This document shows positions 1 to 10,450 of a DNA stretch of 64,000 nucleotides, piece by piece. Below the pieces are notes generated by a model that was not told the origin of the DNA, did not search any database, and saw only the letters and a list, made by a program, of their open reading frames with translations. The stretch's first letter is position 1; each line of letters begins with the position of its first letter. The stretch is from positions 124,001 to 188,000 of the forward strand of contig NZ_RBZO01000003.1 of the NCBI RefSeq assembly GCF_003628445.1, given 5' to 3'. The position numbers were made by a program, and so were the translations under genes. Source of the DNA: Oceanobacillus bengalensis (GTDB lineage: Bacteria; Bacillota; Bacilli; Bacillales; Amphibacillaceae).

Positions 1-19
1 AACTTCACAGTAAAGGATC

Positions 20-65
20 TAAAAACAAAGAAAAGACCGTTAATCCAATTGTAATTAACAGTCTT
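20..65 (-). terminator. Terminator after pheA
   Basis: Read on the minus strand, an imperfect hairpin (AAGACTGTTAAT pairing with ATTAACGGTCTT) is followed by a T-rich tract. It lies just past the pheA stop and fits a rho-independent terminator for the obg-pheA unit. Confidence 0.6.
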
Positions 66-82
66 CGTATTAATTGTACTTC

Positions 83-937
83 TTATAAATTCATTTGATA
101 TACCGGATATGTACCAAGTACCGTTACTTGGCAACCTAGGGCCTCTAATTCAGCTTTCACACCAGGAAATAACACATCATCATACTGCTGTTCAACATCG
201 ATAATAAAGAAGTAATTACCTAATCCCGTTTTTGTTGGACGAGATTCTATTTTTGATAAATTCATTTTTCTCCAAGCAAATGCAGATAATATCTGATGCA
301 GCGCACCAGACTTGTCATTTGGCAGTGAAATTAATAATGTTGTCTTTTCGCCTATTGCCTTATGCTTTATCTTTAGGAGTTGCTTGTTCTTCGTTAGAAC
401 AACAAATCTTGTGTGATTATTTGGATAATCATGTATGTTCTCTTTTAGAATCCTTAAGTCGTATTCATTTGCTGCAAGGCTATTTCCGATAGCTGCAATT
501 GATAGTCCTTCACTGTTTGAAACCAATTCTGCCGCTTTACCAGTAGATGATGTATAACGTATCTGCGCATTCGGCAATTCCTTATGAATAAATTGATGGC
601 ACTGAGCAATTGCATGGCTGTGGGAATGAATTCCCTCAATATCCATTAAGTTACCTGTAAAATCACGACGGATTAATAAATGTTGTTGTATTGGTACAAC
701 GATTTCAGCCATAACTGGTAATCTAACTTGATGTACAAGATAGTCAACTGTCAATTGAACAGTACCTTCAATGGCGTTTTCTAGTGGAACTACACCAATA
801 TCTATTTCATCACTATCGACCGCATCAATGCATTCTGGTATCGTAGTGAAGCTTACCTTTTTTTCCCCATTAAAGGCCGTATCAACTGCTAATTTCGTAA
901 ATGTCCCCTTTGGCCCTAAATACCCTATCGTAGTCAA
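83..937 (-). CDS. pheA: Prephenate dehydratase
   Basis: Converts prephenate to phenylpyruvate in phenylalanine synthesis. The N-terminal periplasmic-binding-like catalytic domain begins with GYLGPKGTF and carries the conserved HTRFVVL stretch; a C-terminal ACT domain has the ESRP motif (KIESRPTKTGLGNYFF) that binds phenylalanine for feedback inhibition. I place the start at a TTG (937) four bases after a G-rich Shine-Dalgarno sequence; an in-frame ATG at 964 overlaps the obg stop by one base but has no visible ribosome site. Length of about 284 residues is normal. It follows obg directly; the ACT protein gene pheB that separates the two in B. subtilis is not present. Confidence 0.95.
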   Translation of the reverse strand: MTTIGYLGPKGTFTKLAVDTAFNGEKKVSFTTIPECIDAVDSDEIDIGVVPLENAIEGTVQLTVDYLVHQVRLPVMAEIVVPIQQHLLIRRDFTGNLMDIEGIHSHSHAIAQCHQFIHKELPNAQIRYTSSTGKAAELVSNSEGLSIAAIGNSLAANEYDLRILKENIHDYPNNHTRFVVLTKNKQLLKIKHKAIGEKTTLLISLPNDKSGALHQILSAFAWRKMNLSKIESRPTKTGLGNYFFIIDVEQQYDDVLFPGVKAELEALGCQVTVLGTYPVYQMNL

Positions 938-963
938 AAAACTCCCCCCCAAATACTTTTCCA

Positions 964-2247
964 TTATTCAACGAAGTCAAATTCAAAATCCAATAAGCGA
1001 ACTGTATCTCCGTCTTTTGCGCCACGCTTCCTAAGCGCTTCATCTACACCCATTGTTCGTATTTGCCTAGCAAACCTCTGAACGGCTTCATCTCTTGCAA
1101 AATCAGTCATTTTAAATAACTTCTCTATTTTAGAACCAGACAATACATAGGCACCATCATCATCCCTTGAGATTTCAAATGGGATTTCTTCTTTCTGATA
1201 TCTGTATACCACTTCTTTTTCGATATCTTCTTCAATTTGTGGCGCAAGCTTTGGTATTTCCTCCAGTTTATCAGCAATAGCAAATAAGACCTCTCTTAAT
1301 CCTTCTTTCGTAAGTGCTGATATTTCGAAAACAGGAATTCCTTCTCCAATTTGTTCTTTGAACGCTTCTAGGTTTTCTTTTGCGTTGGGCATGTCCATTT
1401 TATTCGCCGCTATAATTTGCGGTCTATCCATTAGCTTTGGATCATATTCCTTTAATTCACCGTTTATTGTTACAAAGTCTTCGTATGGGTCTCTTCCCTC
1501 TATACTTGCCATATCAATGACGTGAACAATTAATCTTGTACGTTCAACATGCCTTAAAAACTGATGACCTAAACCAATACCTTCATGTGCACCCTCAATC
1601 AAACCAGGTAGATCGGCCATAACAAAACTCCGATGATCCGCAGTTTCAACCACACCAAGATTAGGTGCTAGCGTTGTAAAGTGGTAATCAGCAATTTTAG
1701 GTTTTGCGGCACTAACAACAGATAGAAGCGTTGACTTCCCTACACTTGGAAATCCTACAAGCCCTACGTCAGCAATTACTTTTAGTTCTACTTTTATATT
1801 TCTCTCTTGGCCAGGTTCACCATTTTCAGCGAAATCCGGCGCAGGATTTCTCGGTGTTGAGAAACGGGAATTCCCCCTACCACCTCGACCACCTTTTGCA
1901 ATAACTGCCTGTTGTTCGTGGTCCGTTAAATCAGCAATTATTTCTCCAGTATCTTCGTCTATCACTGTTGTACCAGGAGGCACAGAAACAACAAAGGGTT
2001 CAGCATTTCTGCCATGCTGATTCTTACTCATTCCATTTTCTCCACGTTTTCCTTTAAAATGGCGTTGATAACGGAAATCCATTAATGTATTTAGACCTTC
2101 ATCCACCCTGAAAACAACATCCGCTCCGTTACCACCATCTCCACCAGCAGGACCACCTAGTGGAACGTATTTTTCTCTTCTATATGCAACAAGACCATTT
2201 CCTCCGTCTCCTGCTTTTACATATACACTGACCTGATCGACAAACAT
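964..2247 (-). CDS. obg: Ribosome-associated GTPase Obg
   Basis: Essential GTPase of 50S ribosome assembly, also linked to stress response and sporulation entry in Bacillus. Three family domains are visible in order: the glycine-rich Obg fold ([10 protein letters not shown] near the N terminus), the G domain with P-loop GFPSVGKST near residue 165 and the NKMD specificity motif, and a C-terminal OCT domain. Length of 427 residues is typical. Its Shine-Dalgarno sequence overlaps the spo0B stop, which suggests translational coupling; this spo0B-obg-pheA order is conserved in Bacillus. Confidence 0.98.
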   Translation of the reverse strand: MFVDQVSVYVKAGDGGNGLVAYRREKYVPLGGPAGGDGGNGADVVFRVDEGLNTLMDFRYQRHFKGKRGENGMSKNQHGRNAEPFVVSVPPGTTVIDEDTGEIIADLTDHEQQAVIAKGGRGGRGNSRFSTPRNPAPDFAENGEPGQERNIKVELKVIADVGLVGFPSVGKSTLLSVVSAAKPKIADYHFTTLAPNLGVVETADHRSFVMADLPGLIEGAHEGIGLGHQFLRHVERTRLIVHVIDMASIEGRDPYEDFVTINGELKEYDPKLMDRPQIIAANKMDMPNAKENLEAFKEQIGEGIPVFEISALTKEGLREVLFAIADKLEEIPKLAPQIEEDIEKEVVYRYQKEEIPFEISRDDDGAYVLSGSKIEKLFKMTDFARDEAVQRFARQIRTMGVDEALRKRGAKDGDTVRLLDFEFDFVE

Positions 2248-2258
2248 TTCGATTCACC

Positions 2259-2762
2259 TCATCCATTTCTTGGAAGCTCAAAACGACAAACTATCTTTTC
2301 TTCATGTACTGATACATCAATATCTTTACTCATAATTTCCTTATTTATAATAATTTCTTTAAATTCTCCATCAAAATAAAAACACAATTCATTTTCCTTT
2401 ATATCTAATTGAATTTCATATAATTCCAATGGATTCGTATAGTTTTCCATCAAATCGATTATCTTGTTACATTTTGTTAAGATAAAATCATCCACCATAG
2501 ATAACGACCTATCGATATGTATGTTATACGCTATTCTAAGATTATCATAACGATGATTGAAATGAATAAGCCATAAGGTAAATTTCGGGGCATGCAATTG
2601 GATTAATTTACGCTCTTCTTCAAAATGTGAAAATAACTCTGTCATTTTACTTTCTGCAGTATCCTTCTTCCCCATGGATAAATATCCCTGTATCAATTGC
2701 AAATGATTTAAAAGATCATGACGATAATTTTGTAACAGACGAACAACTTCTAATTCCTCCAT
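2259..2762 (-). CDS. spo0B: Sporulation initiation phosphotransferase Spo0B
   Basis: Relays phosphate from Spo0F to Spo0A. The dimerising helical hairpin has the phospho-accepting histidine in NYRHDLLNHLQ near the N terminus; the C-terminal part is the degenerate kinase-like ATPase fold, poorly conserved as usual. The open frame reaches 2840, but that start lies in the rpmA terminator. GGAGG at about 2770 serves the tandem ATGs at 2765 and 2762, so I use 2762 (about 167 residues). Identity rests on the HDLLNHLQ motif and its place between rpmA and obg. Confidence 0.92.
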   Translation of the reverse strand: MEELEVVRLLQNYRHDLLNHLQLIQGYLSMGKKDTAESKMTELFSHFEEERKLIQLHAPKFTLWLIHFNHRYDNLRIAYNIHIDRSLSMVDDFILTKCNKIIDLMENYTNPLELYEIQLDIKENELCFYFDGEFKEIIINKEIMSKDIDVSVHEEKIVCRFELPRNG

Positions 2763-2822
2763 CATTCCTACCTCCATTATTATGAAAAGTATAGCAGAAA
2801 GACAAAGAAAGTTCATTAAATA

Positions 2823-2862
2823 AAAAACTCCAACCAACAAATTGGCTGGAGTTTTTTATTTT
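2823..2862 (-). terminator. Terminator after rpmA
   Basis: AAACTCCAGCCAA pairs with TTGGTTGGAGTTT around a short loop and is followed by a T run in the minus direction, directly after the rpmA stop. It separates the ribosomal protein operon from spo0B. Confidence 0.8.
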
Positions 2863-2865
2863 AAA

Positions 2866-3503
<638 letters not shown>

Positions 3504-3514
3504 GGCTAATTTCC

Positions 3515-3823
3515 TTATAAGTTAATTTTTTCAATAACTAATTTTGTATAAGGTTGACGGTGACCTTGCTTACGATGGTAGTTCTTCTTAGCTTTGAATT
3601 TAACAACAGTAATCTTCTTTTGACGACCATGTTTTTCAACTTTAGCCGTTACTGTAGCACCTTCAACGAAAGGAGTTCCAACTTTAACATCTTCCCCACC
3701 TACGAAAAGTACTTTATCAAAAGTTACAGATTCAGCAGCATCAGCAGAAATTTTTTCTACAAAAATTTCTTGACCTTCTTCAACTTTAAGTTGTTTTCCA
3801 CCTGTTTCAATAATTGCGTACAT
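3515..3823 (-). CDS. rplU: 50S ribosomal protein L21
   Basis: L21 family from [11 protein letters not shown] to the C-terminal [22 protein letters not shown], 102 residues as usual. First gene of rplU-prp-rpmA, with a strong AAGGAGGTG ribosome site. The 210-base structured leader before it is probably the L21 autoregulatory leader. Confidence 0.98.
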   Translation of the reverse strand: MYAIIETGGKQLKVEEGQEIFVEKISADAAESVTFDKVLFVGGEDVKVGTPFVEGATVTAKVEKHGRQKKITVVKFKAKKNYHRKQGHRQPYTKLVIEKINL

Positions 3824-4033
3824 ACTTGCACCTCCTTAATAACTCAGACTCGCCATACAGGTAACATTCGTTTTAAATTGTCTAGCTCCGCCCCGAAAAA
3901 TTAGCTCGACCTCCCTCATCTCATGCTACGATAAATCAACATCGACTCAGGTACAGTCCGTTCGGTGCTTATGCTTTTCAAACAACCTGTTCTGTGCGGT
4001 TGTAGCACTGGTGCTACTTTAAATAACATATAG
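3824..4033 (-). promoter_or_regulatory. L21 leader RNA of rplU-prp-rpmA
   Basis: About 210 bases of transcribed leader lie between the promoter and rplU. At least two hairpins can be read: a perfect GTAGCAC/GTGCTAC stem at 4002-4017 and an ACAACC/GGTTGT stem at about 3983-4004, followed by a GC-rich segment. Position and structure fit the L21 leader motif known upstream of rplU in Firmicutes; assignment is by context, not by a covariance search. Confidence 0.7.
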
Positions 4034-4062
4034 ATGTTATCATCTTAGGAGAAAATTGTCAA
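4034..4062 (-). promoter_or_regulatory. Sigma-A promoter of rplU operon
   Basis: TTGACA at 4057-4062 and TAACAT at 4034-4039, spaced by 17 bases, on the minus strand upstream of the L21 leader. Confidence 0.75.
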
Positions 4063-4077
4063 GGGCTGGTAGTTTTT

Positions 4078-4938
4078 TCATCTGCTAAATACATCCCCAA
4101 TGGTTTGATTATGCTGATTTTCATGAAAAAAATGGTGTAGGCAATCATTTTCATCAATCATTGTGCGAGGGGCTTTAGAATTTTCGATATAAATAGGATG
4201 CTTCATTTCTCGCCTGAAACGGGAAAAAACATCCATAAGCGTACTTTCATATGGGACAGTAATTGGATACACATTTTGAAAGGTTGTGCTACCTTCATAA
4301 CGTTTAAGTAAGAAGCGAATAAACACATAATACCTTTGTTTCCATTCTTTTCTATTCTCTGACAAAAGAAAAATCATGATTAAAAATGCGCTTAAAGTAA
4401 AAGGCAATACAAAGAATTGAACAATTAGTAAGATAATACTTACTACAATAGAAAAAAGTATAATAAAATGGTAAGCCTTTTTATACGGTAGATTACGAGA
4501 TACAAATAAGAATAATAGCTTGCCCCCATCTAAAGGCCAAACAGGCAATAAGTTGAATAAGAGGATAATTGTATTATAATATAATGCTAATTCTACTATA
4601 CTCGTGGGTAATAATTGGATCGACGAAAGAAGAAAAAGGAATACATAGATAAACACATGTTGAATTGGCCCTGCAACCGTTACAAGAATTTCCTCACGTA
4701 TCGGCCGATTCCCATGTTCATCTGTATCCAATACCCCCCCAAACACCCATAAAACAATACTTCTTATTCGCCATTTAAGATATGTGGCCATCGCATAATG
4801 ACCAATTTCATGAATGAGTACGATTAATAGAATCACAATTAATTCCACGAATGTACCAGTAATATAAGAAATAAAGATAAAGACAATTAATATGGGATGG
4901 ATGTGAATACTTGGTAAATACTTAAGGAGTCTCGTCAA
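4078..4938 (-). CDS. spoIVFB: Stage IV sporulation intramembrane metalloprotease SpoIVFB
   Basis: Site-2-type zinc protease that cleaves pro-sigma-K in the outer forespore membrane. The zinc motif HEIGH is at residues 43-47 and the third ligand Asp137 lies in NLLPVWPLDGG, the family positions. Six or so membrane segments fill the first 200 residues; a C-terminal CBS-like domain follows. It overlaps the end of spoIVFA by 17 bases, so the two are co-translated, as expected for a protease held inactive by SpoIVFA. Confidence 0.97.
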   Translation of the reverse strand: MTRLLKYLPSIHIHPILIVFIFISYITGTFVELIVILLIVLIHEIGHYAMATYLKWRIRSIVLWVFGGVLDTDEHGNRPIREEILVTVAGPIQHVFIYVFLFLLSSIQLLPTSIVELALYYNTIILLFNLLPVWPLDGGKLLFLFVSRNLPYKKAYHFIILFSIVVSIILLIVQFFVLPFTLSAFLIMIFLLSENRKEWKQRYYVFIRFLLKRYEGSTTFQNVYPITVPYESTLMDVFSRFRREMKHPIYIENSKAPRTMIDENDCLHHFFHENQHNQTIGDVFSR

Positions 4939-5701
4939 CTTGTATCACCTGTACGGGATCAATATATTTATCATCCATTTCGATAGAGAAGTAGACCATT
5001 TCATTCTCGCTCGTCGGTGTAAACTCGCCAACTTGCTGATTATTAGTGACATACTGATACAAATGAACATCGATATTACTTAAGTGCCCATAGCTAGTGG
5101 TTGTACCATCCGCATGTTGAATAACTACCGTTTTATTTGTGTTTCGATCTTTACCTGCGAATACAACGATACCCTCTTGCATCGCAGTTACTTCCGCAGT
5201 TTCACCAGGAGAAATCATTATTCCTTTACCATTCACTTGGAATGACTCTGAAATACTCCCACTGACAGGTAAAGCAACTGAATTTTCAGTACTAGTAGTG
5301 ACTGTTTGGTCCTTCTGCGGGGTGAATGCCAAAGGTTCTCCAAAAGTTGTACGATACCAGTTATTCACTTTAGCAAAAGGAAATTCTTCTGATAAAGCAC
5401 TGCTTGTCCAGTCTTTAGGTTTACTTAACAATTCTGAATCATTTTGATGTAAGATGGCAACACCAAAAAACAGCATAACAGATAGCATTCCTTTAACTGC
5501 AATTCCAGCAACCACATTTTCCCCGCGACGACTTGTTGCATGATCGTCCGTAACTAAAGGGTAAAAACCATGTTTTTCCTCATCTTGAGGAATCGACGGA
5601 TAAACACGTTTCGTTTGATTACCTTTTGGAACTCCACGCATCCTTTTACGTTGTTCAATTGACTTACGTACTTTTCTTATGCCTCTATCCATTGTCCTCA
5701 C
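4922..5701 (-). CDS. spoIVFA: Stage IV sporulation protein SpoIVFA
   Basis: Scaffold and inhibitor partner of SpoIVFB. It has a basic cytoplasmic N terminus, one membrane segment (about residues 68-83, GIAVKGMLSVMLFFGVAIL) and an M23/LytM-like lipoyl fold (GIMISPGETAEVTAMQEGIVVF ... HADGTTTSYGHLSN) that is probably non-catalytic. Start is uncertain between a GTG at 5701 and an ATG at 5692; the latter has better spacing from AAGGA. Identity is secured by the overlap with spoIVFB. Confidence 0.92.
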   Translation of the reverse strand: MRTMDRGIRKVRKSIEQRKRMRGVPKGNQTKRVYPSIPQDEEKHGFYPLVTDDHATSRRGENVVAGIAVKGMLSVMLFFGVAILHQNDSELLSKPKDWTSSALSEEFPFAKVNNWYRTTFGEPLAFTPQKDQTVTTSTENSVALPVSGSISESFQVNGKGIMISPGETAEVTAMQEGIVVFAGKDRNTNKTVVIQHADGTTTSYGHLSNIDVHLYQYVTNNQQVGEFTPTSENEMVYFSIEMDDKYIDPVQVIQVDETP

Positions 5702-5908
5702 ATTCCTTCTTAATATTTGTACAAGTATATGTGGTGATATAGAAACATATGATAAGTAAACTTTCTTTCAGGTGTTTCGTTATTAGTCAAAACCCTTATC
5801 GTATTGTTTTCGAAATTGATTTAAAATGAGACGTAAGATTACACGCAGAAAAGGTATTTTGGCTTATGATTTTAAATTCAGGAACGGAGTCCTCGAGGAA
5901 GAGAAAGT

Positions 5909-6040
5909 AACTTGATAAGCGTTCTCTAGATAAAAACGGAACTCAAAATCAGAATTTGTAACTTGATAAGCGCTCTCTAGATGAAAATGGAGCTCAAAAA
6001 CAGAATTTGTAACCTGATAAGTGTTCTCAGATCAATTTAT
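5909..6040. repeat. 51-bp tandem repeat array, copy 1
   Basis: Two complete 51-base units (5909-5959 and 5960-6010) beginning AACTTGATAAGCG and ending AGAATTTGT, then a partial third from 6011. The units differ at a few bases. The first 24 bases resemble the units of the array at 50.7 kb, and the period is identical. It lies in the spoIVFA-minD intergenic gap (5702-6218); no gene is seen in the rest of that gap. Confidence 0.85.
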
Positions 6041-6176
6041 TTCCAAATCTTTTTAATGATTACCCTAAGTACATCTAATTCGTATTTTATACATTTTACG
6101 TCATAGCTTATATTTAATAAAAAGCAACAATCCTTTAGGAAGCCACCTTAGTCAATCATCCCGTTTTGGTACATAT

Positions 6177-6216
6177 AAAAAGATGTAATGAAAGAATTAT
6201 TTTCATTACATCTTTT
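6177..6216 (-). terminator. Terminator after minD
   Basis: AAAAAGATGTAATGAAA pairs with TTTCATTACATCTTTTT, a near-perfect hairpin with A and T tracts, just past the minD stop. It could act in both directions. Confidence 0.85.
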
Positions 6217-6218
6217 TA

Positions 6219-7019
6219 TTAAGATCTTATTCCAAAGAATTTTTTCACTTTCTGGAATACACCCTTCTCATCCTCTAAAGATTGCAATGGAACGGTTTCA
6301 CCTAAAATTCTTCTTGCAATATTTCTATAGGCAATGGATGCTTTCGAATTAGGATGTATTGCAACAGGTTCACCCTTATTTGAAGCCTTAATCACTTCGT
6401 CATCATCAATTACAATCCCTATCAAATCAATAGAAAGTAATTGAACAATATCATCAATATCTATCATATCTCCAGTTTTGACCATATGATTACGAATGCG
6501 ATTGATGACTAATCTTGGTCGCTCTTGCATTTCTTCTTTTTCTAACAAACCTATAATTCTATCAGCATCACGAACACTAGATTTTTCAGGTGTTGTTACA
6601 ACAATTGCCCGATCAGCACCAGCAATTGCATTTTGGAATCCCTGTTCAATACCTGCTGGACAATCAATAATAATATACTCATACTCTTGCTTTAACTCAT
6701 TAATGATCGTCTTCATACCCTCTGTTGTTACTGCTGTTTTATCACTTGTTTGTGCTGCTGGAAGTAATGACAAATATTCAAACCTTTTATCTTTAATCAG
6801 TGCTTGTTTCAGCTTACATCGACCTTGAATAACGTCAACAATATCATATATGATCCGATTTTCTAAACCCATAACAACATCGAGGTTTCTCAAACCAATA
6901 TCAGTATCTATTAAACACACTTTTTTATCCATTAATGCTAGAGCTGTTCCAATATTAGCTGTTGTAGTCGTCTTACCAACTCCACCTTTACCAGAGGTAA
7001 TTACGATTGCCTCACCCAT
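6219..7019 (-). CDS. minD: Septum site-determining ATPase MinD
   Basis: ParA-type ATPase that recruits MinC to the membrane to block polar division. The deviant Walker A motif GKGGVGKTT spans residues 10-18, with signature Lys11 and Lys16; Walker B is IIIDCPAGI. The C-terminal GVFQKVKKFFGIRS is the amphipathic membrane-targeting helix. Length of 266 residues is typical. It overlaps minC by 8 bases. Confidence 0.98.
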   Translation of the reverse strand: MGEAIVITSGKGGVGKTTTTANIGTALALMDKKVCLIDTDIGLRNLDVVMGLENRIIYDIVDVIQGRCKLKQALIKDKRFEYLSLLPAAQTSDKTAVTTEGMKTIINELKQEYEYIIIDCPAGIEQGFQNAIAGADRAIVVTTPEKSSVRDADRIIGLLEKEEMQERPRLVINRIRNHMVKTGDMIDIDDIVQLLSIDLIGIVIDDDEVIKASNKGEPVAIHPNSKASIAYRNIARRILGETVPLQSLEDEKGVFQKVKKFFGIRS

Positions 7020-7698
7020 TTTGAATTCTCCTTTCGAATCTGCTTATTTCTTTCCTTTTATGTGAAAGAACTTGCAGCCTGTCAATAATGATTTTATCTT
7101 GTTCTTCATCAATAAGACCACATTCCATATACACACCATCAGATTCATAATCTGGAGCCCTACTTAAATAATCTGCTATTCTAAGTTGAGTTGGTTTCAT
7201 ATAAGAAGCCACAATAAATGCACTCCTATCACCATCCACACCAGCATGAGCAATTCCATATAAATGTCCCATTATAAATATATTTCCAGTTGAAACTACC
7301 TTACCACCAGGATTCACATCACCAATCAGTAGAAGGTCTCCATCAATCTCTAATACTTGACCAGAACGAACGATTCGATTAACCAATTTCATCTTACTTT
7401 CTTCTATCCACTTTAACGCATCCTCTTTACGAATAACATCAGATTCTATGGAATGAATTTCGAACCGGTTCTCCTCGTTAAAAATCTTTCTTAAATCCTT
7501 TTCTTGTTCTTCCTTTAAGTATCTATTCCCCAATTTCACTTTCACGGACACAATCGGTTCATCATTTTTAGGTCTACTTGAAATTATTTTGTCATGAAGT
7601 TCATTCATTGCCTGATTAAATGAACAGGATTCGTCGATAAAAAGGGTAATTCCTTCCCTTGTTCCCTTTATTGTTATTAACTGTTTCGTATCATGCAC
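7012..7698 (-). CDS. minC: Septum site-determining inhibitor MinC
   Basis: FtsZ polymerisation inhibitor. The N-terminal MinC_N domain is followed by the right-handed beta-helix MinC_C domain (SGQVLEIDGDLLLIGDVNPGGKVVSTGNIFIMGHLYGIAHAG region), which binds MinD. Length of 228 residues is normal. Starts at GTG after GAGGTG. It is transcribed with minD. Confidence 0.96.
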   Translation of the reverse strand: MHDTKQLITIKGTREGITLFIDESCSFNQAMNELHDKIISSRPKNDEPIVSVKVKLGNRYLKEEQEKDLRKIFNEENRFEIHSIESDVIRKEDALKWIEESKMKLVNRIVRSGQVLEIDGDLLLIGDVNPGGKVVSTGNIFIMGHLYGIAHAGVDGDRSAFIVASYMKPTQLRIADYLSRAPDYESDGVYMECGLIDEEQDKIIIDRLQVLSHKRKEISRFERRIQNG

Positions 7699-7770
7699 GA
7701 TAAGTTCACCTCATTAACATCGCTAAGCAGTCAGGTTCATTCACTAGTTAACGCTAATTATTATAAATGA

Positions 7771-8298
7771 TTATTTCCAATTCGTTTCACTACCCCACCT
7801 CTTAAGTCGTTTCATTAAGATAGGGTATAAGATAATAAAAAATACTAGATTCAATCCGATGGTTGGCAATAATCGATAAAAAAGATAATCTTTCCAAAAC
7901 ATATCAATAATTCCAACAATAGTGTATGAAATATAAATTAATAAATCACTCATACCTACTCCAACGATACCCATTAACAACAAAACAAATAAATTCACAT
8001 GCAGTAATTTTTTCAAAACATGAATAAGGTAGACTACCGCGGCATAAGAAAACATGTAGACGCCCAGTATCCCAGTGTATACAACATCAACCAGTAACCC
8101 AAAAATAATTGCGTACATAACAGAGTAATATGTATTTTCTCTATCATAGTATAATGTTATAAACACTAAGCCAACAAGCAACCAGTGGGGGACAATTAAT
8201 AATTCTCCCATAACAATATCGGAAGGTAGAAAATCTGTTGCTACACCTTCCAATATTAGTAGTAGAAAGAGGAATAAAGGGATATATACACGTTTCAT
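7771..8298 (-). CDS. mreD: Rod shape-determining protein MreD
   Basis: Integral membrane subunit of the rod complex that directs lateral wall synthesis. It is 175 residues, strongly hydrophobic, with about five membrane segments. Its ATG overlaps the mreC stop (ATGA), and the gene is followed, on the same strand, by minC-minD as in B. subtilis. Sequence of this family is poorly conserved, so context carries much of the assignment. Confidence 0.93.
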   Translation of the reverse strand: MKRVYIPLFLFLLLILEGVATDFLPSDIVMGELLIVPHWLLVGLVFITLYYDRENTYYSVMYAIIFGLLVDVVYTGILGVYMFSYAAVVYLIHVLKKLLHVNLFVLLLMGIVGVGMSDLLIYISYTIVGIIDMFWKDYLFYRLLPTIGLNLVFFIILYPILMKRLKRWGSETNWK

Positions 8299-9176
8299 TC
8301 CTCTTCCTCCTCTATAAAGTCACTTTCTTCCACAACGTCAAGAGAACGGTCTAATACCATTACTTGATTTATTTCATACATATCCGCAGAAGGTTCAACT
8401 AATGCAGTTCGTGTTAATCCATATTGATCTGGGACAACTTCCTTTACGGTACCAATAATCAAACCAGCTGGAAAAACACCTCCCATACCCGATGAAACAA
8501 TTAATTCTCCTTCTTTTATATCTTTATCAGATTCCTCAATGATTCGAAACATAAGTGTTTTCGTTTCATCATCATATCCTTCAATCATTCCGAAGATATC
8601 TTGCTCATCTTGTCGTGATATGGTGGCAGAAATTCGATTAAATTGGTCAAATCCTGTTAGCAATTGAACTTTTGACGTAAATTCATTGGCGGTTTGAATT
8701 TTCCCTACCATTCCTTCAGCAGTTATCACAACCATATTCGCGTTGACGCCATCTTGTTTTCCTTTATCAATCACCACTTCATTCAACCATTGTTCAGGTG
8801 ATCGTGAAATAACCGTTGCTTGAATCGGTTGATAATCTCGAAGTGAATCGGTTAATGTGAGATTGTTTCTTAATTCATTATTTTCTTCCTTTAATTCCTG
8901 CACTTCATATATTAATCCTTTGTACTGCGCTAGCTGTTCCTTTAAAATTTCATTCTCACTATATATATTTCTAAATTCATCAATATTTGAAAAGATATTC
9001 GTTACAAAATCAACAGGAGTATGAATGATTGTTTGCACCCATCCAACAGTATCATTAATCATTTGTTCCGCTATTGACACATTCGCTCTATCTCTTAGTG
9101 AGTATCCAATTAATACGACAAGAACAATAAATCCAATTAAAAATATTAGTAATTTCTTATTTCGAAAAAAAGACAC
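8295..9176 (-). CDS. mreC: Rod shape-determining protein MreC
   Basis: Membrane-anchored scaffold of the elongasome. A short cytoplasmic start is followed by a membrane helix (about residues 9-26), a coiled coil (about 65-110) and the beta-rich MreC core (VISRSPEQWLNEVVIDKGKQDGV, SGMGGVFPAGLIIGTV). The GTG start follows GAGGGTG, which overlaps the end of mreB. A very acidic C-terminal tail (EEEEE) is present. Confidence 0.97.
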   Translation of the reverse strand: MSFFRNKKLLIFLIGFIVLVVLIGYSLRDRANVSIAEQMINDTVGWVQTIIHTPVDFVTNIFSNIDEFRNIYSENEILKEQLAQYKGLIYEVQELKEENNELRNNLTLTDSLRDYQPIQATVISRSPEQWLNEVVIDKGKQDGVNANMVVITAEGMVGKIQTANEFTSKVQLLTGFDQFNRISATISRQDEQDIFGMIEGYDDETKTLMFRIIEESDKDIKEGELIVSSGMGGVFPAGLIIGTVKEVVPDQYGLTRTALVEPSADMYEINQVMVLDRSLDVVEESDFIEEEEE

Positions 9177-9188
9177 GATTACACCCTC

Positions 9189-10229
9189 TTAATCAATGGA
9201 AGGACGAATAGAAACATTTGGATGGGATTGAAAATGTTTTATATAATCCAGGGATTTACCAGTACCGATTGCTACGCTATCCAATGGATTTTCGGTAACA
9301 AATACAGGTATTTTTGTTTCATCACTTATCACTTTATCTAAATTTTTTAATAGAGCCCCTCCACCAGATAATACAATACCTCTATTCATAATATCTGCTG
9401 CTAATTCTGGGGGCGTTTTTTCTAATGTATTCTTAACTGCCTCTACTATTGCTTCTACTGTATCTTGTAATGAGGTAGCAATTTCTCTTGCAGTTACTGT
9501 CACTGTTTTCGGTAAACCAGTTAGCATGTCCCTACCACGAATATCCATCTCCAGATTTTCTGTGACTTCACCTGCAGTAGCAATATCCATCTTGAGCGAT
9601 TCTGCAGACCTTTCCCCAATCAATAGACTATACTGTTTTCGTATATAATTGATGATTGCCTCGTCCATGTTATCACCTGCAATACGAATGGATTCACTAG
9701 TAACCACACCGCCAAGTGAGATTACCGCAACTTCAGTTGTCCCACCACCGATATCAACAATCATACTGCCGGTTGGTTCCCATACAGGAAGTCCTGCACC
9801 AATTGCAGCTGCAAATGGTTCCGTAATCGGAAAGGCGTCCTTTGCGCCAGCTTGTTTCGTTGCATCAATTACGGCTCTTTCTTCCACCATTGTAATCCCC
9901 GAAGGAACACAAACCATCACATTGGGCTTTTTAGCAAACACAGAGCGTTTTTTCATTGCTTTTTGTATGTAATATTTCATCATAACAGATGTTGTATCAT
10001 AATCGGCAATGACCCCGTCTTTCATTGGCCTAATCACCGCAATATTTCCTGGCGTTCTGCCTATCATATTCTTGGCAGCACTACCAACTGCTTCAACTTC
10101 ACCAGTTTCTCTATTTCTTGCAACTACTGAAGGCTCTCTTACTACGATCTCTTTTCCCTTCACAAATACTAGCGTATTAGCAGTACCCAAGTCTATTCCT
10201 AAATCTTGAGATAAACTAATTTGTCCCAA
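9189..10229 (-). CDS. mreB: Rod shape-determining actin homologue MreB
   Basis: Bacterial actin that organises cell-wall elongation. Phosphate-binding loop [11 protein letters not shown], second phosphate loop [10 protein letters not shown] and adenosine motif [12 protein letters not shown] are all present. The frame extends to 10247, but GGGAG six bases before a TTG at 10229 gives the more likely start (about 346 residues). First gene of mreBCD, with its own promoter; the gene before it is the intron-split radC. Confidence 0.97.
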   Translation of the reverse strand: MGQISLSQDLGIDLGTANTLVFVKGKEIVVREPSVVARNRETGEVEAVGSAAKNMIGRTPGNIAVIRPMKDGVIADYDTTSVMMKYYIQKAMKKRSVFAKKPNVMVCVPSGITMVEERAVIDATKQAGAKDAFPITEPFAAAIGAGLPVWEPTGSMIVDIGGGTTEVAVISLGGVVTSESIRIAGDNMDEAIINYIRKQYSLLIGERSAESLKMDIATAGEVTENLEMDIRGRDMLTGLPKTVTVTAREIATSLQDTVEAIVEAVKNTLEKTPPELAADIMNRGIVLSGGGALLKNLDKVISDETKIPVFVTENPLDSVAIGTGKSLDYIKHFQSHPNVSIRPSID

Positions 10230-10266
10230 ATAAATCTCCCTCTCCAACTAACCATTATCTCATTTT

Positions 10267-10295
10267 ACTATATCGATTAATGTCATTTGTTGCAA
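10267..10295 (-). promoter_or_regulatory. Promoter of mreBCD
   Basis: TTGCAA at 10290-10295 and TATAGT at 10267-10272, with a 17-base spacer, about 40 bases before the mreB start. Between here and radC, AAGCGCCA/TGGCGCTT (about 10364-10401) forms a long-looped inverted repeat that may end radC transcripts. Confidence 0.65.
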
Positions 10296-10450
10296 ACACA
10301 CAGATTAACTATTCATCTTTATTTTCAACATGAATATGAATACTATGTATATAATTTCAATAAGCGCCACATTCAATTGCATAATCGAAAAATGGCGCTT
10401 CTATGTTTATTCTATATAATTATACGAAAAAAACACGAAAATAGATAGTG

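Noticed and set aside
3554-3904. 116-codon plus frame over rplU and its leader
   Set aside because: Antisense shadow of rplU and the L21 leader.
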